Assembly (NCBI GenBank): GCA_029238785.1
Contig: JAQWFN010000060.1
Span: forward strand, 1-60,364
Length of the DNA stretch: 60,364 bases
Source: Flavobacteriales bacterium
GTDB lineage: Bacteria; Bacteroidota; Bacteroidia; Flavobacteriales_D; Sanyastnellaceae
Direction: 5' to 3'
The translations under genes and the position numbers were made by a program. This document shows, piece after piece, positions 25,541 through 34,269 of the stretch (position 1 is its first letter; every line of letters begins with the position of its first letter). The notes beneath the pieces were generated by a model that was given only the letters and a program-made list of their open reading frames with translations, did not search any database and was not told the origin of the DNA.

Positions 25541-26446
25541 CTATCGAACGCGGATCTTTCTTCCTGCGTAAATTGTTGAATTGCGGTTCATACCATTAAG
25601 TGAGCATATTGCGCTCAAGCTAGTGCCATATTTTCTTGCAATACCAGAAAGGGTATCACCAGATTTAATGGTGTGGTATTTTTTAGAACGTGCAGTTTTG
25701 AGGTAAGCGAAGTTTTCAGGAGTAAGCTGCAAAGTGTCGCAGGCCAACTTGCCTTCTTCCCAATTAATGATGTCGTTTGGATTAATAGGTTCGCCTTTAA
25801 AACGGCACTCAAAATGGAGGTGAGAACCAGTAGAACGTCCAGTGTTACCGCCTAAACCAATAACATCTCCAGCTTCAACATGATCACCTTCTTTTACTTT
25901 ACGCGCACTTAGGTGGGCATACAAGGTTTCTAAGCCATTGTTGTGACGCACCACCACGACATTTCCATAGCTTTTGCTGTACTGTGAAATTCTAATTACG
26001 CCTTCAAAAGCAGATTTTACGGGGTCACCTTTGTATAGCTTAATGTCAATACCATAGTGGTAACGAGCAGAACGATCGCCAAAGTTAGAAGTGATGTTAC
26101 CTCTAAACGGATGGCTGAAATCGCATTCGCTGCGTTTCATTACAATGTCCAAGGTGTCGCTGAAGTCTTTATAGTCAAAGTCGTAGGCATGAATGTTAAT
26201 GTTGTCCCAAGTTTCATAGATATCATGAGCAGGGAAGGTCATTAAACTGTCGATATAACTGTCACGCATGGTCTCGGCTGCATTTTCATCTTCAGCAACA
26301 GCTTCGTTGTTGTTGAGAACGACAGCAGTTCTTCTTTCAATGATACTTTCTTCGAAACCACCTCCAGATGATGGCTCTAGCATGTCCTGACCATTAACGA
26401 TCACAACAGAAAGAAGGAAAAAATGAGTTATAAAACTTTTTAACAT
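25541..26446 (-). CDS. M23 metallopeptidase with C-terminal LysM domain
   Basis: A 301-residue exported protein (signal peptide ending VVIVNGQ, about residue 19). The M23/LytM peptidase domain shows HYGIDIKLYKGD (zinc His and Asp), a YGNVVVVRHNNGLETLYAHLS stretch and the HLHFE motif. A LysM domain (YHTIKSGDTLSGIARKYGTSLSAICSLNGM) ends the protein. Such enzymes cut or bind peptidoglycan stem peptides in the periplasm. It is monocistronic; a possible -7 box (TATTTTTG) lies at 26470-26463. Confidence 0.9.
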   Translation of the reverse strand: MLKSFITHFFLLSVVIVNGQDMLEPSSGGGFEESIIERRTAVVLNNNEAVAEDENAAETMRDSYIDSLMTFPAHDIYETWDNINIHAYDFDYKDFSDTLDIVMKRSECDFSHPFRGNITSNFGDRSARYHYGIDIKLYKGDPVKSAFEGVIRISQYSKSYGNVVVVRHNNGLETLYAHLSARKVKEGDHVEAGDVIGLGGNTGRSTGSHLHFECRFKGEPINPNDIINWEEGKLACDTLQLTPENFAYLKTARSKKYHTIKSGDTLSGIARKYGTSLSAICSLNGMNRNSTIYAGRKIRVR

Positions 26447-26462
26447 GGCTATGAATGAATGT

Positions 26463-26470
26463 CAAAAATA
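26463..26470 (-). promoter_or_regulatory. Possible -7 element for the M23 peptidase
   Basis: Leftward TATTTTTG ends 16 nt before the ATG at 26446. No matching -33 TTG at normal distance. Confidence 0.35.
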
Positions 26471-26582
26471 GAGTTACTTGCTATCCTTATACTGAGTTAA
26501 ATGCAAAAAGTTCTAAACAGAACAAAATGGAAAAATATTGTTTGTTATGTATGATTGTCGGCCAATAGGCAGATCTAGTTTT

Positions 26583-26590
26583 TAACTTTG
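26583..26590 (+). promoter_or_regulatory. -7 element immediately ahead of the glutathione peroxidase gene
   Basis: TAACTTTG ends 4 nt before ATG 26595, implying a leaderless transcript or a start further downstream (for example the Met at residue 41). A TTG lies 25 bp upstream of the box. Confidence 0.5.
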
Positions 26591-26594
26591 AAAA

Positions 26595-27194
26595 ATGAAA
26601 CAAGGAAAAGTATGGTTTTGGGTAGCTGGTTTTTTAGCTGCTTTTGCATTGATGGGGATGACTTCAACAGATATGCTTTCGCCAAAAAATAATGACAATA
26701 ATCTCGAAAACAACATGAAAACATTTCACGATTTTACAGTGAGCACCCTTGATGGTGCATCATTCGATCTTTCTTCTTTGAAGGGGAAAAAAGTACTGGT
26801 TGTAAACACGGCTTCCGAGTGTGGTTTAACGCCACAGTACGAACAATTACAAGAACTTTACGAAGCACATGGAGGAGATAATTTCGAAATTATAGGTTTT
26901 CCTTCAAACGATTTTGGAGCTCAAGAACCGGGGAGTGCGGAGCAAATAGCCAACTTTTGTCAGAAAAATTATGGTGTTACTTTCCCAATGATGGCCAAGG
27001 TTCATGTGAAAGATGAAGGACAATGTGAGCTTTACCAGTGGTTAACTCAAAAGAGCTTGAATGGTGTTGGTGATTTCGAGGTGAAATGGAACTTTCACAA
27101 GTTTTTGATTGATGAGAACGGTGCTTTAGTGAAGGATGTTCAACCTCAGACTTTGCCTATCGACGAGGAGATTTTAAACTGGATTTCTAAGTAG
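26595..27194 (+). CDS. Glutathione peroxidase family protein
   Basis: A 199-residue thiol peroxidase. Residues 1-40 are a hydrophobic leader or anchor; the catalytic domain from about 41 contains the peroxidatic cysteine in NTASECGLTPQY (Cys76), the GFPSNDFGAQEPG motif with Gln, and the KWNFHKFLID motif with the conserved Trp/Asn. In Bacteroidota such enzymes are usually thioredoxin-dependent. Its stop is 1 nt before the bshB1 start, so it is co-expressed with bacillithiol synthesis. If the leader is real the enzyme is exported or membrane-bound; if the start is Met41 it is cytoplasmic. Confidence 0.9.
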   Translation: MKQGKVWFWVAGFLAAFALMGMTSTDMLSPKNNDNNLENNMKTFHDFTVSTLDGASFDLSSLKGKKVLVVNTASECGLTPQYEQLQELYEAHGGDNFEIIGFPSNDFGAQEPGSAEQIANFCQKNYGVTFPMMAKVHVKDEGQCELYQWLTQKSLNGVGDFEVKWNFHKFLIDENGALVKDVQPQTLPIDEEILNWISK

Positions 27195-27195
27195 T

Positions 27196-27918
27196 ATGGT
27201 GATCAAGCTAGACGTATTGGGTTTTGGTGCTCACCCCGATGATGTTGAAATATCTTGCGGTGGCAGCATCGCAAAGTTGGTGCAACAAGGGAAAAAAGTT
27301 GGGCTAATTGATCTTACAATGGGGGAACTTGGGACGCGTGGTTCTGGTCCTTTAAGGTTGATCGAAGCTACTGCTGCGGCAGAAATTTTAGGGGTGCAGC
27401 ATCGAGAAAACCTTCAGTTGAGTGATGGCTTTTTTGAAGAGAACCAAGAAAGCCTGATTAAGGTGATTGAAATGATTCGAAAATACCAACCGGATGTGGT
27501 TCTAGCCAACAGCGTGAAAGATCGTCACCCAGACCATGCGCGAGGGTCACAACTGGTTAGCAGGGCTTGCTTCTTGTCCGGCCTCAGGAAAATAGAAACG
27601 AGTATTGACGGGCTAGCTCAAGAGGCTTGGCGGCCCAAAGCGGTGTATCACTACATCCAAGATTATTACACCCATCCTGATTTTGTGATCGACGTGAGCA
27701 ACTTTTTCGAAACCAAGATGGCCAGTATTAAAGCTTATCGATCGCAATTTTACGACCCCAATTCACCTGAACCGGATACGCCGATCTCAGGGAGTGAGTT
27801 TTTTGATGTGTTAAAGTCGAGAGCTATGGACTTTGGTAGGCCAGCGGGTGCTTTTTTGGGCGAAGGATTTACCGTTGAGCGTCCGCCTTTAGTGGATGAT
27901 TTTTTCGACCTAGCTTGA
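27196..27918 (+). CDS. bshB1: Bacillithiol biosynthesis deacetylase BshB1
   Basis: A 240-residue LmbE-family zinc deacetylase that removes the acetyl group from GlcNAc-malate to give GlcN-malate. Zinc and active-site motifs are visible: GAHPDDVEISCGG (about residues 11-23), LTMGELGTRG, and DRHPDHARGS. It is encoded 1 bp after the glutathione peroxidase family gene, linking bacillithiol supply and peroxide removal. It converges on the flippase gene with a 1-nt gap; a perfect 18-bp palindrome at 27924-27941 may serve as its terminator. Confidence 0.92.
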   Translation: MVIKLDVLGFGAHPDDVEISCGGSIAKLVQQGKKVGLIDLTMGELGTRGSGPLRLIEATAAAEILGVQHRENLQLSDGFFEENQESLIKVIEMIRKYQPDVVLANSVKDRHPDHARGSQLVSRACFLSGLRKIETSIDGLAQEAWRPKAVYHYIQDYYTHPDFVIDVSNFFETKMASIKAYRSQFYDPNSPEPDTPISGSEFFDVLKSRAMDFGRPAGAFLGEGFTVERPPLVDDFFDLA

Positions 27919-27919
27919 T

Positions 27920-29170
27920 TTATTTTGCTTCGCGAAGCAAATGAAAAGAGGACTTTTTAGGGATGAAGTCGCTCCATTGACTTGTTTTTTCTTCAGCCAG
28001 AAAAGAGAAGAGCAAAGAAAGCAACTGGCAAGAATACGCGAGAGAAGCCGTCATTGCCGCTCCAATTAGCCCAAAGTAGGGAATGAGGATAAATGCCGAA
28101 ACGATGGTAACCGCGAGTGCAATTCCGCTGCTTAAGGTGTTTTTTGATGGCATTCCTATTCCGCTAAAGTGATGCGATAGTATTCCGCTGCACGCATTGG
28201 CAATGATTCCTGGGGCGAGGTAGAAGAGCATAATGCGGATGCCCACCATCTCATCGCCCAAAACAAAAGTGTAGAAGCTGTCTGGGATTAGGAGCATGAT
28301 GAACACCAAAAACAAAGTGCCTATTAAACTCACATGGAAAAATGCCAGGCTGAGTGCTCTGATTTCATTTCGATCACTCATGTTTGAAATGCGAGAATAT
28401 TGAATGGTTGCCAAACTTTTACTGATGTTCCAAATGGCTTCGCTTCCATACAATCCGATGGAATAAATCCCAACTAATGAACGGTTGGAGCTTAATTTTT
28501 CAAGGAAAACGAGGTTACTTCTGTAAGTCAACATTTGAAGTAAATTGCCACTCTGTCCGTATTTGCCGAGGTCCCACAATTCTCTGATCTCACTTTTGTT
28601 GATGGTCCATTTACCAGCAAAAACCCGCTTCCAACTTAGCAGAAAGGCCAAAAGGAAGGTACCTCCGAAACTGACAAAGAGGGCGTGGATGAAATGATCG
28701 ATACTTGGCGTGTCGACAAAGTAAAAACCAAGAAGAGCTCCAGCCAGTAGGAGCGCTTGAATGCTTAAAATGGTGTTGTAAGATTTGATGTGTTCGCTTC
28801 CCATGATCACCATTAAATGAAAACCAAAAAGCGATTGTAGGAGTCCTAAAAAGGCCACTTCCAAGGCATATTCAGAAGGAACAATTGCTGTGAATTTGAA
28901 AACGAAGTAAGCCATGAAGGCCACTAAAAACGACCAACTATAAGCCGGTAGTGCTAGTTTGTTGGCCGGTATTCGCGCACTGAGGTACACTACTGCTCCT
29001 CCACCAATAAAGTTGTTTAGGGCAACAACAAGCAATACCCCAAATTGAATTAAAGCAGCCGTTCCTTGTCCGCTCGCCCCCAAATACCTCGAGTTACAAA
29101 TCACCACGATAATGGTGAAGAGCATGATCAATAGGCGAGAGCCGATGGTTCCAAGGATTTTTCTGATCAT
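27920..29170 (-). CDS. MOP-superfamily polysaccharide flippase
   Basis: A 416-residue protein with about twelve membrane segments and N-terminal RYLGASGQGTAALIQFGVLLVV, typical of oligosaccharide flippases (Wzx-like, MATE-like fold). It likely moves undecaprenyl-linked or other glycans across the inner membrane. Its start overlaps the glycosyltransferase stop by 4 bp, so both act in one surface-glycan pathway. The 3' end carries an 18-bp palindrome. Exact substrate unknown. Confidence 0.85.
   Translation of the reverse strand: MIRKILGTIGSRLLIMLFTIIVVICNSRYLGASGQGTAALIQFGVLLVVALNNFIGGGAVVYLSARIPANKLALPAYSWSFLVAFMAYFVFKFTAIVPSEYALEVAFLGLLQSLFGFHLMVIMGSEHIKSYNTILSIQALLLAGALLGFYFVDTPSIDHFIHALFVSFGGTFLLAFLLSWKRVFAGKWTINKSEIRELWDLGKYGQSGNLLQMLTYRSNLVFLEKLSSNRSLVGIYSIGLYGSEAIWNISKSLATIQYSRISNMSDRNEIRALSLAFFHVSLIGTLFLVFIMLLIPDSFYTFVLGDEMVGIRIMLFYLAPGIIANACSGILSHHFSGIGMPSKNTLSSGIALAVTIVSAFILIPYFGLIGAAMTASLAYSCQLLSLLFSFLAEEKTSQWSDFIPKKSSFHLLREAK
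27924..27941. repeat. Perfect 18-bp palindrome with CTTCGCGAAG core
   Basis: TTTGCTTCGCGAAGCAAA reads the same on both strands. It lies in the last codons of the flippase gene, just after the bshB1 stop, and shares its core with sites at 44598, 51943 and 52041. Confidence 0.8.
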
Positions 29171-30330
29171 GCTTCGTCTTTTCCTAGGGCCTTAAGGTAA
29201 AGGCTCGTGAAATTTTGCGCAATGGCCAATTCAGAGAAGTGACTGTTTGCATAGGCGCTTATTGCTTCGTGATTCCAAGAGCGTTTTAAAGCGTCACTAA
29301 TGGCCTTTGTTAGCCCTGCTTCATCTTCACTTGCTACGAGAATTCCACGGTCTTCGTTCAAGTGTTCTTTGATGCCACCCACATCTGTGCTCACCACGGG
29401 AACACCACAGGCGAAGGCTTCGAGAATAACACAAGGCAAGTTCTCATATCGGCTAAACATTAAAAAAAGATCAGCTTCTTGCATGGCTTTCGCAATGTTG
29501 CTTAAAGATTGTTCTCCTTGAATGCTGAATTGATTTTCGTTGATGTTGAGCTGTTTTGCCAGTGCTTCGTATGGTTTGATATTCCCGTCTCCAATAATTC
29601 TGAAATGGTATTTTGGGTTTTCTTGGAGAATGGGTTTAACTGCTCGCATCATTCCGCTGATGTTTTTATGATCATCAACAAGAGAAGAAACGTGAAGTAT
29701 GGTATTTTGTTTTGATGTTTCCTCTGGGCGTTTTTTAGGGGTGAAGAGAACAGTATCAACCACATTCGGAACAACTGAATAATTCCCTTCAATGCCCCAT
29801 TTTTCCATCGACGCTTTGAGTTGTTCACTCACAGGAGCGATAAAAGCTGCTTCTTTACCGCTTTTTAGCATGCTTCTTCGTTGGTCCCAGCGCACCTTGG
29901 TTTTGTGCTCGGGGTGATAGCCAGTCCAGTGCTCAGTAGCAATAAACGGGATCTTGAACTGCTTTTTCAACCAACGCGCTTGGTTGCCTGCGGGGTAAAG
30001 TACATTGAGGTGAACGATGTCTGGCGGAGCGCCATTTACTTTCATGTATTCATTGAATAAGCGAAGGAAGGTGTTTTTTCTTTTGTGGATGGTGTTGAGG
30101 CCAGGAGGGAAGTAGCCAATGTATTCTTTTACACCTTTGATTTCCTTGATTTCATCAGAAGGTAAACCCCGTTTCTTGTAGGGGGTAGCATAAATCACAC
30201 TTAGGTCGTGCAGTTTAGCAACAGCTTGAGCGTGGCGCTGAACAAAGTTCCCTAAAGTGCGGTGTTCTTGACTTGGATACCAGCTGCTAAGAAATAAAAC
30301 ACGTAGGCGATGGTTGGTACTTTCCTTCAT
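29167..30330 (-). CDS. Glycosyltransferase family 4-like
   Basis: A 387-residue GT-B glycosyltransferase. N-terminal acceptor domain begins VLFLSSWYPSQEHRTLGNFVQRHA; the C-terminal domain has ILHVSSLVDDHKNISGMMRAV, FRIIGDG, and the family 4 signature DLFLMFSRYENLPCVILEAFACGVPVVSTDVGG. It probably adds a sugar to a cell-surface glycan; sugar and acceptor unknown. It is coupled to the downstream flippase. A -7 element (TATCTTTG) ends 5 nt before its ATG. Confidence 0.9.
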   Translation of the reverse strand: MKESTNHRLRVLFLSSWYPSQEHRTLGNFVQRHAQAVAKLHDLSVIYATPYKKRGLPSDEIKEIKGVKEYIGYFPPGLNTIHKRKNTFLRLFNEYMKVNGAPPDIVHLNVLYPAGNQARWLKKQFKIPFIATEHWTGYHPEHKTKVRWDQRRSMLKSGKEAAFIAPVSEQLKASMEKWGIEGNYSVVPNVVDTVLFTPKKRPEETSKQNTILHVSSLVDDHKNISGMMRAVKPILQENPKYHFRIIGDGNIKPYEALAKQLNINENQFSIQGEQSLSNIAKAMQEADLFLMFSRYENLPCVILEAFACGVPVVSTDVGGIKEHLNEDRGILVASEDEAGLTKAISDALKRSWNHEAISAYANSHFSELAIAQNFTSLYLKALGKDEA

Positions 30331-30335
30331 TTCGT

Positions 30336-30343
30336 CAAAGATA
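30336..30343 (-). promoter_or_regulatory. -7 element ahead of the glycosyltransferase
   Basis: Leftward TATCTTTG (30343-30336) ends 5 nt before the ATG at 30330. Confidence 0.45.
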
Positions 30344-30420
30344 GAAAAGCATCATTAGAAATTGTTGATTTACCATTGCACAGAATAAAGATTATTCGTT
30401 AATTTGCCGTCCCAAATATG

Positions 30421-30494
30421 GCGGTTGTAGCTCAGTTGGTTAGAGCGCAGGTTTGTGGTTCCTGAGGTCGTGGGTTCGATCCCCACCAATCGCC
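30421..30494 (+). tRNA. tRNA-His (GTG)
   Basis: A cloverleaf can be folded: acceptor GCGGTTG/CAATCGC (one G-T pair), D-stem GCTC/GAGC, anticodon stem CAGGT/TCCTG with loop TTGTGGT (anticodon GTG), T-stem GTGGG/CCCAC with TTCGATC loop. A G precedes position 1 (30420), fitting the extra G-1 of tRNA-His; no CCA is encoded. The closing pair of the anticodon loop is T-T rather than Watson-Crick. Confidence 0.95.
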
Positions 30495-30500
30495 CGAAGT

Positions 30501-30531
30501 AAAAAGGTCTTTCGTTTGAAAGGCCTTTTTT
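30501..30531. terminator. Bidirectional terminator between tRNA-His and corA
   Basis: AAAAAGGTCTTTC and GAAAGGCCTTTTT arms (one G-T pair) with a GTTT loop; T-runs on both strands, so it can end the tRNA and, leftward, the corA transcript. Confidence 0.8.
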
Positions 30532-30546
30532 CGTTTCACCCCTTTA

Positions 30547-31624
30547 TTAAAGCCATTTCTTCACCCTAAAATACCTCAACATACCTAGTATTATAAGTAA
30601 AATTACACCAAGAACCACAAAGTAGCCATACTTGAAGGTGAGTTCAGGCATGTAATGAAAGTTCATTCCATACAATCCCACAATGAAGGAGAGCGGTATA
30701 AATATCGAAGAGATGATGGTGAGCACTTTCATGATGTTATTCATCTGATTGCTCACTAAAGAGGTGTGCAGGTCGATAAGGCTCATCACGGTTTCTCGAT
30801 AGACCTCGAGGACTTCAATGACTTCAGTGTTGTGCTCAAGCACGTCTCGAAAGTAAGGAACGTTCTTTTTCTGGATGAAGGGGTGTTGTGTTTTTTCTAA
30901 GCTCGAAACGGCATCTTTTAGTGGGATGATGGAGCGTCTGAGGCGCATGATTTGTTTCTTCACTTCAATGAGCTGAGAAACGTGAGTGTCGTGCGGATCG
31001 GAAATGATTTCAGCCTCCATTCGATCGAGTTTTCTCCCGAGGTGATCACCAATGATGAAGTAGTTGTCAACCACGGTGTCTAACAAACGATAAACGAGGA
31101 AGTCGTTGCCCTTTCTGCGAATAATCCCAACGTTTTTTCTCAATGCGCTCTCTGATGCCATCAAAAATATCGCCTTGTTGTTCCTGAAAGAGCAGAACAA
31201 AGTTCTTCCCCATAATGGCACTCACTTGTTCGTAGTTGATTTTCTTTTTCGCCTTACCCAAACCAAGCATCTTCATGGTGAAGAAGATGTAGTCGTCAAA
31301 AACTTCCACTTTAGGTCGCTGGTTCACTTCGAGAATATCTTCTAAAATTAGCCGGTGAATGCCCAGTTGTTCTCCAATCTCTTCTACTTTTTGAACCTCA
31401 TGAATTCCATTGATGGAAATGAAATTAACAGCATCAGGGATAAGGTGTTGTTCAATGTTATCGTGGCTATCTAGAAATTTGCGCTCGTAGATTTGTTCGT
31501 TGTAGGAAATCAGTTCAATAGAAACCTCACCTTTCCCTTTTTTACCTGTATAAATAAGACTGCCTGGAGGGAGTCCTACTTTTTTTAAATCGTGCTGATC
31601 TTCGTTGATGGCTTCTCTATTCAT
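30547..31624 (-). pseudogene. corA: CorA-family Mg2+/Co2+ transporter broken by a frameshift
   Basis: Two overlapping frames make one CorA: 31624-31067 gives the cytoplasmic N-terminal half (LPPGSLIYTG, IHRLILEDILEVNQRPKVEVFDDYIFF, VLLFQEQQGDIFDGIRERIEK) and 31221-30547 gives the rest (RKGNDFLVYRLLDTVVDNYF, PLSFIVGLYGMNFHYMPEL with the GMN signature, two membrane segments, basic C-terminus). The frames join at a run of six A residues (complement of 31133-31138). Removing one A restores a 358-residue protein of normal length (...RIEKNVGIIRRKG...). It may be a pseudogene, a reversible slippage site, or an assembly error. Calling CorA is sure; calling it dead is not. Confidence 0.75.
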
Positions 31625-31681
31625 GTTGCTGCAAGGTAAGCTTGGTGATGCGAGGTCTTGATGTGAATATACCGAAAGTAG

Positions 31682-32380
31682 TTAATTCTCCTCAACTCCA
31701 TTGACGTAGCGTTCAATGATCTTTAGTGAGTCGATGTGTTCTGAACCAGGGAAATTTGGAATGTCTTTGGCACTTATTTTTTCTTTGTATTGATGAAGCA
31801 TTTCTTTGCTCAGTGGCATGTAAGACCAGTGCCACTTTTCTTCTTCATAACCTGTTCTGCCCAAATTCTTATTGGTGTAGACCTGTTTGAATCCATGGTC
31901 TGGAGCACATTCGATAAGCCAGTAGTAGATTATTTTTCCTTCACCATGAGTAAAATAACTGTTCTCCAAGCTGTTTAGATCGATATCGGTACCCCAATGG
32001 TGCCTCGATGTACCGGGCATAGCGCTGTACTTCATAATGTCTTCCACTTTGTCCATCCCTTGCCAGCCCATATATTTGCTTTTCGACCACTTTCGATCCC
32101 AAATGCCTTTTTGATAAGTGTAGTTCCTTGTTGCAGAGATAATGGTGAGGTGAATTCCTTCTTTTTTTGCTTCGCGATGCATGTTCTCAAAAGCTTCCAA
32201 AGTTTCTTTTCTCAGGTAGATGTTCGACTTGCTCGTTAAATGTTGTGGAATGAGCGCAAAATCAGGATGTGTTTTTGGGTCGAAAGTTCCCATTAATTCA
32301 TCTTCACTGTAATTTACAGCTGCTTCTTGTGGGGTGAAAGCGAGAGAAAGTAGACAAATAAGGAGCAGGAGCTGTTTCAT
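31682..32380 (-). CDS. M15-family D-alanyl-D-alanine carboxypeptidase (VanY-like)
   Basis: A 232-residue exported peptidase (signal peptide ending LSLAFTPQ). The zinc and active-site motifs SRHHWGTDIDL (His, Asp) and EEKWHWSYMP (Glu/His) are the M15B VanY/LdcB pattern; ISATRNYTYQKGIWDRKW is the conserved substrate region. It trims peptidoglycan stem peptides in the periplasm. It starts right behind the trxB terminator and has no obvious partner gene. Confidence 0.88.
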   Translation of the reverse strand: MKQLLLLICLLSLAFTPQEAAVNYSEDELMGTFDPKTHPDFALIPQHLTSKSNIYLRKETLEAFENMHREAKKEGIHLTIISATRNYTYQKGIWDRKWSKSKYMGWQGMDKVEDIMKYSAMPGTSRHHWGTDIDLNSLENSYFTHGEGKIIYYWLIECAPDHGFKQVYTNKNLGRTGYEEEKWHWSYMPLSKEMLHQYKEKISAKDIPNFPGSEHIDSLKIIERYVNGVEEN

Positions 32381-32413
32381 AAAAAAAGCCGTCTTAACTG
32401 ATGCTAAGACGGC
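32381..32413 (-). terminator. Terminator of trxB
   Basis: GCCGTCTTA/TAAGACGGC stem (32388-32396, 32405-32413), 8-nt loop, followed leftward by seven T residues. It lies between trxB and the VanY-like gene. Confidence 0.85.
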
Positions 32414-32445
32414 CTAAGGTACTATTTATACTCGATTTTTTTGGC

Positions 32446-33399
32446 TTAGTGAATGCCTTTAGCTGCGAGGTAACGCTCGGCATCCAATGCGGCCATACAG
32501 CCTGTGCCAGCAGCCGTAACGGCTTGGCGGTATACATGATCTGCTGCATCTCCAGAAACGAAAACTCCTTCAACGTTGGTTTTAGAAGTTCCAGGCACAG
32601 GAACAATATACCCCGTTTTATCCATGTCTAACCAAGGTTTGAAAACGTCGGTATTTGGCTTGTGCCCAATAGCAACAAAGAAACCAGTGATGTCGATGAT
32701 CTTTTCTTCCTTTGTTTGATTGTTGATGAGTCGAGCTCCAGTAACTCCTGTATCGCCCAATACTTCCAAAGTTTCGTGATGATAGAGTACTTCCAAGTTG
32801 GGAGTATTATGCACACGATGTTGCATGGCCTTTGAAGCACGCATTTCGTCTCTTCTTACGATGAGGTATACTTTCGTACAAAGCTTAGCCAGGTAAGTAG
32901 CTTCTTCAGCAGCAGTATCACCACCACCAACAACAGCAACTTCTTGTCCTCTGTAGAAGAATCCATCACAAACAGCACAAGCAGAAACACCGCCACCGGC
33001 ATCGCGAAGTCTGATTTCACTTTCCAAGCCCAACCATTTCGCAGAAGCACCTGTAGAAATGATCACGCTATCCGCTGTGATTGTTTTTTTTCCTTCGTCA
33101 ATTTCAACTTTGTGAATTGGACCACTAAAATCAACTTTAGTAACCCAACCGGTACGAATTTGTGTTTCGAAACGCTCGGCTTGTTTTTGAAGGTCGATCA
33201 TCATTTGCGGACCACTAATCCCTTCTGGATATCCTGGGAAGTTGTCTACTTCAGTTGTTTCTGTTAATTGTCCACCAGGTTGAAGACCTTGGTAGAGAAC
33301 AGGCTTCATGTCTGCTCTTGCCGCGTAAATTGCCGCAGTATATCCTGCAGGGCCTGATCCAATGATCAAACATTTTACGTGCTCTGTATTCTCACTCAT
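32446..33399 (-). CDS. trxB: Thioredoxin reductase
   Basis: A 317-residue FAD/NADPH disulfide reductase. FAD motif IIGSGPAGYTAAIYAARA at the N-terminus, redox-active CAVCDG (Cys141, Cys144), NADP motif VVGGGDTAAEEATYLA, and C-terminal GVFVSGDAAD. It keeps thioredoxin reduced and, with the peroxidase and bacillithiol genes nearby, supports thiol balance. Single gene with its own terminator. Confidence 0.96.
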   Translation of the reverse strand: MSENTEHVKCLIIGSGPAGYTAAIYAARADMKPVLYQGLQPGGQLTETTEVDNFPGYPEGISGPQMMIDLQKQAERFETQIRTGWVTKVDFSGPIHKVEIDEGKKTITADSVIISTGASAKWLGLESEIRLRDAGGGVSACAVCDGFFYRGQEVAVVGGGDTAAEEATYLAKLCTKVYLIVRRDEMRASKAMQHRVHNTPNLEVLYHHETLEVLGDTGVTGARLINNQTKEEKIIDITGFFVAIGHKPNTDVFKPWLDMDKTGYIVPVPGTSKTNVEGVFVSGDAADHVYRQAVTAAGTGCMAALDAERYLAAKGIH

Positions 33400-33473
33400 A
33401 GTTTTTTCTTTTGCGGTGCTAAATTTAGCGATTCTCTGCCGTGAAGTTGTCTCTTTTTATTCACTAAGGCGAC

Positions 33474-34262
33474 TCATTTTTGTTCTTTTTGATCGTATTC
33501 TAAGAATGCTGCCCAGAGCGGATCTTCTGGTGGAGGAGCAATGACGCAGATCACTTCTTTCTTCACAGGATGAACGAATTCAATCTTTCTCGCATGAAGA
33601 TGGATAGAAGCATTATCGTTGGTGCGTTTTGCGCCGTATTTGATATCGCCTTTAATGGGACATCCTAAGCTAGCTAGTGTTGCTCTAATTTGATGGTGTC
33701 TGCCTGTTTTAGGTTGGATTTCAAGAAAGTAGTAGTGGTCGGATTTCCCAACAACACGGTAGTAAAGCTCGCTCTCTTTTCTTCCTTCTGCAGGTGAATC
33801 ATGAGCATAGCTTTTGTTAATTTTTTCGTTCTTGATGAGGTAATTCACCACCCTTCCCTCTGTTTTTGGGGGAGCATCTTTCACAACTGCCCAATAGGTT
33901 TTCTGAACCTCTCGATTCTTAAACATGCTGATCATCCTGCTCAAGCCTTTGGTTGTTCTTGCGTAAAGCAAAACACCACTTACGGGCCTGTCGATTCGGT
34001 GGATGGTTCCAGTAAATGTTTTTCCTGGCTTGTTGTATTTCACCTTGATGTACTGACGAACAACTTCGCAAAGGGTGGTGTCGCCAGAAATGTCACTTTG
34101 CACAATATCTGAGCTTCTTTTGTTGACCGCAATAATGTGATTGTCTTCGTACAACACTTGTATGTTGTTGGGCGTACTCATCACAATAGGGGCTTTTGGT
34201 GCCTGTGCCCAACTTGCTTTCCCTTTACCACTGGGGTGTTTTGGTCGTTGTTTTTCGCTCAT
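33474..34262 (-). CDS. RluA-family RNA pseudouridine synthase
   Basis: A 262-residue enzyme. The catalytic aspartate motif is clear in HRIDRPVSGVLLYARTTKGLSRM, with YEDNHIIAVNK at the start of the domain and QPKTGRHHQIRATLASLGCPIKGD later. It modifies uridine in rRNA or tRNA; the exact target is not deducible. The first 27 residues are basic and low-complexity, and a start at the internal Met (MSTPNNIQ) is possible. It follows panB by 7 bp. Confidence 0.9.
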   Translation of the reverse strand: MSEKQRPKHPSGKGKASWAQAPKAPIVMSTPNNIQVLYEDNHIIAVNKRSSDIVQSDISGDTTLCEVVRQYIKVKYNKPGKTFTGTIHRIDRPVSGVLLYARTTKGLSRMISMFKNREVQKTYWAVVKDAPPKTEGRVVNYLIKNEKINKSYAHDSPAEGRKESELYYRVVGKSDHYYFLEIQPKTGRHHQIRATLASLGCPIKGDIKYGAKRTNDNASIHLHARKIEFVHPVKKEVICVIAPPPEDPLWAAFLEYDQKEQK

Positions 34263-34269
34263 CCGAAGC

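Noticed and set aside
31130-31145. Programmed -1 frameshift at an A-AAA-AAC heptamer in corA
   Set aside because: A -1 shift gives a wrong, quickly terminated frame; the C-terminal half needs +1 (or one base less), so the classic slippery heptamer does not explain it.
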